A DNA stretch of 64,000 nucleotides, taken from Bog-159 sp963785255 (GTDB lineage Bacteria > Acidobacteriota > Terriglobia > Bryobacterales > Bryobacteraceae). The notes under the pieces were generated by a model, which was not told the DNA's origin, did no database searches, and was given only the letters and a program-made list of their open reading frames with translations. Each line of letters begins with the position of its first letter. Positions within the stretch are counted from its first letter, which is position 1. The stretch is from the NCBI GenBank assembly GCA_963785255.1, contig CAWAUR010000008.1:305744-369743 (forward strand), written 5' to 3'. Shown here piece by piece: positions 60,710 through 64,000 of this stretch. A program made the position numbers and the translations under genes.

Positions 60710-61960
60710 GTGTTACGGGGAAAAGACGTGCACGAAGTGGAACAAATGAAGCAGATGGGCCTGAGCGTGTCTGCGATCAGCAAACTGACGGGCTACGACC
60801 GCAAGACGGTGCGCAAATACCTGTTGAATCCAGAAGGGGTGCCGGACTACGGTCCGAGAGTGGCGGAGCCCAGCAAGTTGGATCCCCACAAGCCCTTCCT
60901 GGCGGACCGCCTGAAAGCGGGCGTGTGGAACGCGCAGGTGCTGCTACGGGAAATCCGCCAACACGGCTATGGCGGCGGCTACACGATCCTGAAGGACTGG
61001 TTGCATCCCCAGCGGACCGCCGCGTGCACCGCGGCGGTGCGCCGCTTCGAGACGCCGCCAGGCAAACAAGCACAGGTGGATTGGGGACACCTGGGTGACC
61101 TGGAGATGGCCGGCGCCGCGCACCGCATCTGGGGTTTCACGATCACCCTGGGCTACAGCCGGCGGATGTGGGCGCAAGCGGCGTTGGACCAGAAACTGGG
61201 AACGCTGCTGCGCATGCACGAAGGCGCTTTCCAGGAATGGGGTGGGGTGCCGGAAGAGATCCTGTACGACCGCATGCGGACGGTGTGGCTGGGCCAGGAC
61301 GAGCGCGGGGAAATCATCTGGCACCCGGTGTTTCTGGACTTTGCGCGGTACTGGGGATTTAAGCCGCGACTGTGCCGGCCCTATCGGGCGCAGACCAAAG
61401 GGAAGATCGAATCGGGCGTGAAGTATGTACGGCGGAATTTCGTATGCGGGCTGCAGGGGCGGGAGCCAGGGTGCTTGATGGACTTCAACACGGAGCTGCG
61501 GCAGTGGGTGGAAACGGTGGCCAATCGGCGCGTGCATGGGACCACGTACGAGCAAGTGCTGGTGCGCTGGGACGGGGATCAGTTTGCCATGCAGCCAGTG
61601 AACGGCCGGCGGCCGTATCCCTACAGCGACGATGAACTGCGCAAGGTGGCGCGGGACGCGTATGTGAGCTGGCAAGCCAGCCGGTACTCGGTGCCTTGGC
61701 AGTACGTGGGCAAGGAAGTGTGGGTGCGGAAGCAGGGCGGACAGGTGGAGGTGCAGTATGGCGGCGAGCGGATCGCCGTGCATGCGCGGGCCGCGCGGCG
61801 GCACCAGGTGATCACCCAGCCGGTGCATCACGCCGGCATTCCGCTAGGAGGAGAGGGGCAGGGCGGCAAGATTCTGATTCACCTGCGGGAGAGGGCGCCG
61901 GTGGTGGAAGCCCGGCCCCTGGCCGCCTACGAGAGCCTGGCGGTGGGAGGTGCGCAGTGA
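60710..61960 (+). CDS. istA: IstA transposase of the inner IS21 element
   Basis: The product has 416 residues from a GTG at 60710, nine bases after GGAGGAGG. The N-terminal HTH shows MGLSVSAISKLTGYDRKTVR. The DDE domain has Asp in KQAQVDWGHLGD, Asp in EEILYDRMRTVW, and Glu in PYRAQTKGKIESGVKYVRR. The C-terminal barrel follows (VSWQASRYSVPWQYVGKEVW). It cuts and joins the element ends with IstB. GTG at 60728 is another start. The open frame begins earlier in the outer istA, but that is accidental fusion. Confidence 0.88.
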   Translation: MLRGKDVHEVEQMKQMGLSVSAISKLTGYDRKTVRKYLLNPEGVPDYGPRVAEPSKLDPHKPFLADRLKAGVWNAQVLLREIRQHGYGGGYTILKDWLHPQRTAACTAAVRRFETPPGKQAQVDWGHLGDLEMAGAAHRIWGFTITLGYSRRMWAQAALDQKLGTLLRMHEGAFQEWGGVPEEILYDRMRTVWLGQDERGEIIWHPVFLDFARYWGFKPRLCRPYRAQTKGKIESGVKYVRRNFVCGLQGREPGCLMDFNTELRQWVETVANRRVHGTTYEQVLVRWDGDQFAMQPVNGRRPYPYSDDELRKVARDAYVSWQASRYSVPWQYVGKEVWVRKQGGQVEVQYGGERIAVHARAARRHQVITQPVHHAGIPLGGEGQGGKILIHLRERAPVVEARPLAAYESLAVGGAQ

Positions 61961-62801
61961 CACCGATCGACCAGTTGCAGAGCGCGCTGAGCACGTTGGG
62001 GCTGAAAGCGGTGGAGGCCCGGCTGGAGGGTTTACTGGAACAGGCCGCGAAGAAGGAGCCCAGCTACGCGGAGTTCCTGGAGGAGACGCTGAGTTGCGAG
62101 GTGGACGCGCGCCGGACGCGGTATCTGCGGGCGCGCCTGCAACTGGCGCATCTGCCGTTCGTGAAGACCTTCGAGCAATTCGACTTCGAGTTTCAGCCCT
62201 CCATCGACGAGAAGCAGATTCGGGAATTGCGCTCGTTGCGCTTCGTGCATGAAACCAGCAACGTCGTTTTTCTGGGGCCGCCCGGGGTGGGTAAGACGCA
62301 CTTGAGCGTGGCGCTGGCGGAAGCTGCCATCCAGGCTGGCTTCGGCGCTTACTTCATCACGGCGCACGATATGGTGGCGGACTTGGGGCGAGCTTATCGC
62401 GAAGGGCGGCTGGACCGGCGCTTGCGCGTCTATATCGCACCCAAGGTGTTGGTGATCGATGAAATGGGTTACCTGCCCCTGGACGATCTGGGAGCGACGA
62501 TCTTCTTCCAATTAGTCAGTGCGCGTTATGAGCGGGGCAGTATCATCCTGACTAGTAACAAGAGCTACGGCGATTGGGGTTCGATCTTCGGCGATCCGAT
62601 CATTGCCACCGCGATCCTGGACCGGCTCTTGCACCATTCGACGACGGTCAACATCCGCGGAGAGAGTTATCGGCTGAAGGAGCGCCTGGCGGGGCCGGGC
62701 TGCTGCCGCGCACCGATCAGCAGGGGCAGGAGACCATCTTACCCACGCCGGACCCGTCCGCGGCGGGGACGTCCAGCAGTCGGAGAAAGGCGGGCGCATA
62801 G
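61957..62801 (+). CDS. istB: IstB helper ATPase, apparent -1 frameshift near its C-terminus
   Basis: GTG at 61957 overlaps the istA stop (GTGA) after GGGAGG. The AAA+ ATPase has Walker A FLGPPGVGKTHLSVALAEAA, Walker B KVLVIDEMGYLPLDD, the sensor ILTSNKSYGDWG and DRLLHHSTTVNIRGESYRLK. After RLKERLAG the frame turns into arginine-rich nonsense to 62946 that overlaps the primase. A step back by one base at the G-run 62691-62694 gives AGLLPRTDQQGQETILPTPD and a stop at 62801, two bases before the primase start. IstB directs target choice. Confidence 0.82.
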
Positions 62802-62803
62802 AG

Positions 62804-63886
62804 ATGGACCAGAGAGGAGAGTGGATCGATTTCGCCGCGGTGAAAGCGGCAGTAGGGATGGAGAGGCTGCTGGTCTGGTACGGCGTGAAACTGCGCCGGG
62901 GAGTGGGGATGTATCTGCGAGGCCGCTGTCCTTTGGCGCAACATAGTTCGCCGGAAAGCAGGGAGAGTTTCATCGTGAATACCTGCAAGAACGTGTGGGT
63001 CTGTCACTCGCAATCGTGTGTGGAGGCGCGGGGAGGACAGGCGGGCGGCAATGTCCTGGACTTCGTGGCAGTTATGGAACACTGCTCGATTGCGGAAGCG
63101 GCGCGGCGGCTGTCAGTCAGATTTGGGGCGGCCGGGCGTACCAGGCAGAGTTTAGAAGGCACTGGTTTCAAGAAAAACGAAGCAGGGTCTTCTTCCCTTC
63201 TTTCCGTCTCCGCCGGAACGCAGAATGCTCCGCTGCGCTTCGTGCTCTGCCCGCTGGACAGCCGGCATCCGTACTTGCAGCAACGCGGGATCAAGCGCCA
63301 GACCGCCGAGTATTTCCAGACCGGCTTCTATTCCGCCACCGGCTTGATGGAGGGACGGGTGGCGATCCCGATCCATAACCGGCAGGGCCAGTTGGTAGCT
63401 TATGCTGGCCGGGTGATTGGGCAGACCGAGCCGCGCTACAGATTTCCGCCGGGCTTTCGGAAATCCCTGGAGCTGTTCAACTTGCACCGCACTCTACAGG
63501 GAGGCACCCGGCAGGTAGTGGTGGTGGAAGGATTTTTCGATTGCATGCACCTACATCAAGCCGGTTTCTCGGAGGTGGTGGCGTTGATGGGATCGGTACT
63601 TTCGGAGACCCAGCAGAAGTTGTTACTGGATCACTTCGGAGAGTTGGTGCTGATGATGGACGGCGACGAAACGGGTCGTCGGGCCAGCCGGCGGATAGCC
63701 GCCCAACTAGGCGGCCGGATTGCGCTGCGCATCGTGGAAGTTCCGGCCGGCCGGCAACCAGATCAACTAAATGGGACGGAGATCCGTCGGCTGCTGGAGA
63801 GCTCCGGTGCGGCAGCTTTGCCGACCTGGGGAGATGAACCTAGCGCTCTCCATCGTCGGACAGTTACGGTGGAGCGGAGCCTATGA
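62804..63886 (+). CDS. CHC2-Toprim DNA primase encoded in the IS21 element
   Basis: The 360-residue protein is DnaG-like. The zinc-finger region has C42, H47, C67 and C72 in YLRGRCPLAQHSS and NTCKNVWVCHSQSC, then GGNVLDFVAVMEHCSIAEAA as in CHC2 domains. The Toprim part shows VVVVEGFFDCMHLHQAG (Glu) and LVLMMDGDETGRRASRRIAA (Asp-x-Asp), with GRVAIPIHNRQGQLVAYAGR before it. It lacks the helicase-binding domain of DnaG (about 600 residues). It starts two bases after the istB stop and ends 60 bases before the right end, so it is part of the element. Confidence 0.9.
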   Translation: MDQRGEWIDFAAVKAAVGMERLLVWYGVKLRRGVGMYLRGRCPLAQHSSPESRESFIVNTCKNVWVCHSQSCVEARGGQAGGNVLDFVAVMEHCSIAEAARRLSVRFGAAGRTRQSLEGTGFKKNEAGSSSLLSVSAGTQNAPLRFVLCPLDSRHPYLQQRGIKRQTAEYFQTGFYSATGLMEGRVAIPIHNRQGQLVAYAGRVIGQTEPRYRFPPGFRKSLELFNLHRTLQGGTRQVVVVEGFFDCMHLHQAGFSEVVALMGSVLSETQQKLLLDHFGELVLMMDGDETGRRASRRIAAQLGGRIALRIVEVPAGRQPDQLNGTEIRRLLESSGAAALPTWGDEPSALHRRTVTVERSL

Positions 63887-63946
63887 GCGGTCTGGATGCC
63901 AGGACCGACGGGCTTACGCAAGGTGGTGTATACCAGCACCACCTGA

Positions 63947-64000
63947 CGGGGGCTGGGGAATTTTCAACCGGCGAAATGGGGAATTTTCAACCGGCGTTGA
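63947..64000. repeat. Right terminal repeat of the inner IS21 element
   Basis: The bases contain GGGGGCTGGGGAATTTTC and two perfect copies of TGGGGAATTTTCAACCGGCG (63953-63972 and 63978-63997). It is the reverse complement of the left end and ends with TTGA at the window edge, two bases before the expected terminal CA. Confidence 0.88.

Larger units (their letters stand above)
60604..64000. mobile_element. Inner IS21-family element with primase gene (right end just outside)
   Basis: The left end starts TGTCACCGCCGGT at 60604. The right end, read backwards from 64000, is TCAACGCCGGTTGAAAATTC, so the final CA of the element should lie at 64001-64002. Both ends carry two copies of CGCCGGTTGAAAATTCCCCA spaced by about 26 bases (the outer left one degenerate) and continue CAGCCCCCG and GGTGGTG. 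Between them are istA, istB and a CHC2-Toprim primase, about 3.4 kb in all against 2-2.5 kb for usual IS21 elements. Confidence 0.88.

Noticed and set aside
60233..61960. Single 575-residue transposase
   Set aside because: The IS21 left end at 60604 lies within the frame; the two parts belong to different elements.

Overview
The window reads as chromosome of a high-GC soil acidobacterium of the Solibacter/Bryobacter type (inference). The reasons are three ADOP-type orphan permeases, secreted repeat proteins (FG-GAP, Gloeo/Verruco, PQQ-like and YadA-like fibre repeats), many Tat-like or Sec secreted enzymes, and a dense population of small palindromic dispersed repeats. No CRISPR array, rRNA or replication origin was found; one tRNA gene (Phe) is present.

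Layout. 1-1302: 3' end of mfd, a palindromic repeat and a TacA/TacT-type toxin-antitoxin pair. 1418-7907: F1Fo ATP synthase genes b', b, delta, alpha, gamma, beta, epsilon (a and c are absent), interrupted by two repeat elements, one a 95-bp tandem array between atpG and atpD. 7958-9765: an IS4-type element with a KTSC passenger gene, inserted in a dispersed repeat. 9769-20486: ADOP permeases around an S9 peptidase; two of the permeases are a tandem duplication. 31187 down to 20488: a compact minus-strand cell-surface glycan operon (rfbA, rfbC, rfbB, four glycosyltransferase genes, a DUF3108 protein, a Wzm-like exporter with a fused sugar-binding-like domain, a DedA protein and a small coiled-coil protein). 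31214-32366: cupin and GNAT. 39354 down to 32431: a secreted fibre locus with a 1619-residue repeat protein. 39668-43899: four-haem cytochrome c, UPF0175 protein, DinG helicase, QueD and ferredoxin. 44004-44279: a MITE nested in a dispersed repeat. 44739-48636: cupin, two Gfo/Idh/MocA oxidoreductases and a TIM-barrel isomerase (sugar catabolism). 48646-52283: FG-GAP protein and class I fumarase. 52326-59820: tRNA-Phe with a 7.4-kb integrative element bounded by 51-bp repeats. 60167-64000: an IS21-family element broken by a second IS21-family element that carries a DnaG-like primase gene; the window ends about two bases before the predicted right end of the inner element.

The most unusual signals are the CHC2-Toprim primase encoded inside IS21 ends; the IS and MITE that chose the same site in two copies of one dispersed repeat; the capture of that repeat inside coding sequences; and the telomere-like G-rich tandem array inside the ATP synthase operon. 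Gene functions come from recognised motifs in the translations; no database search was run.
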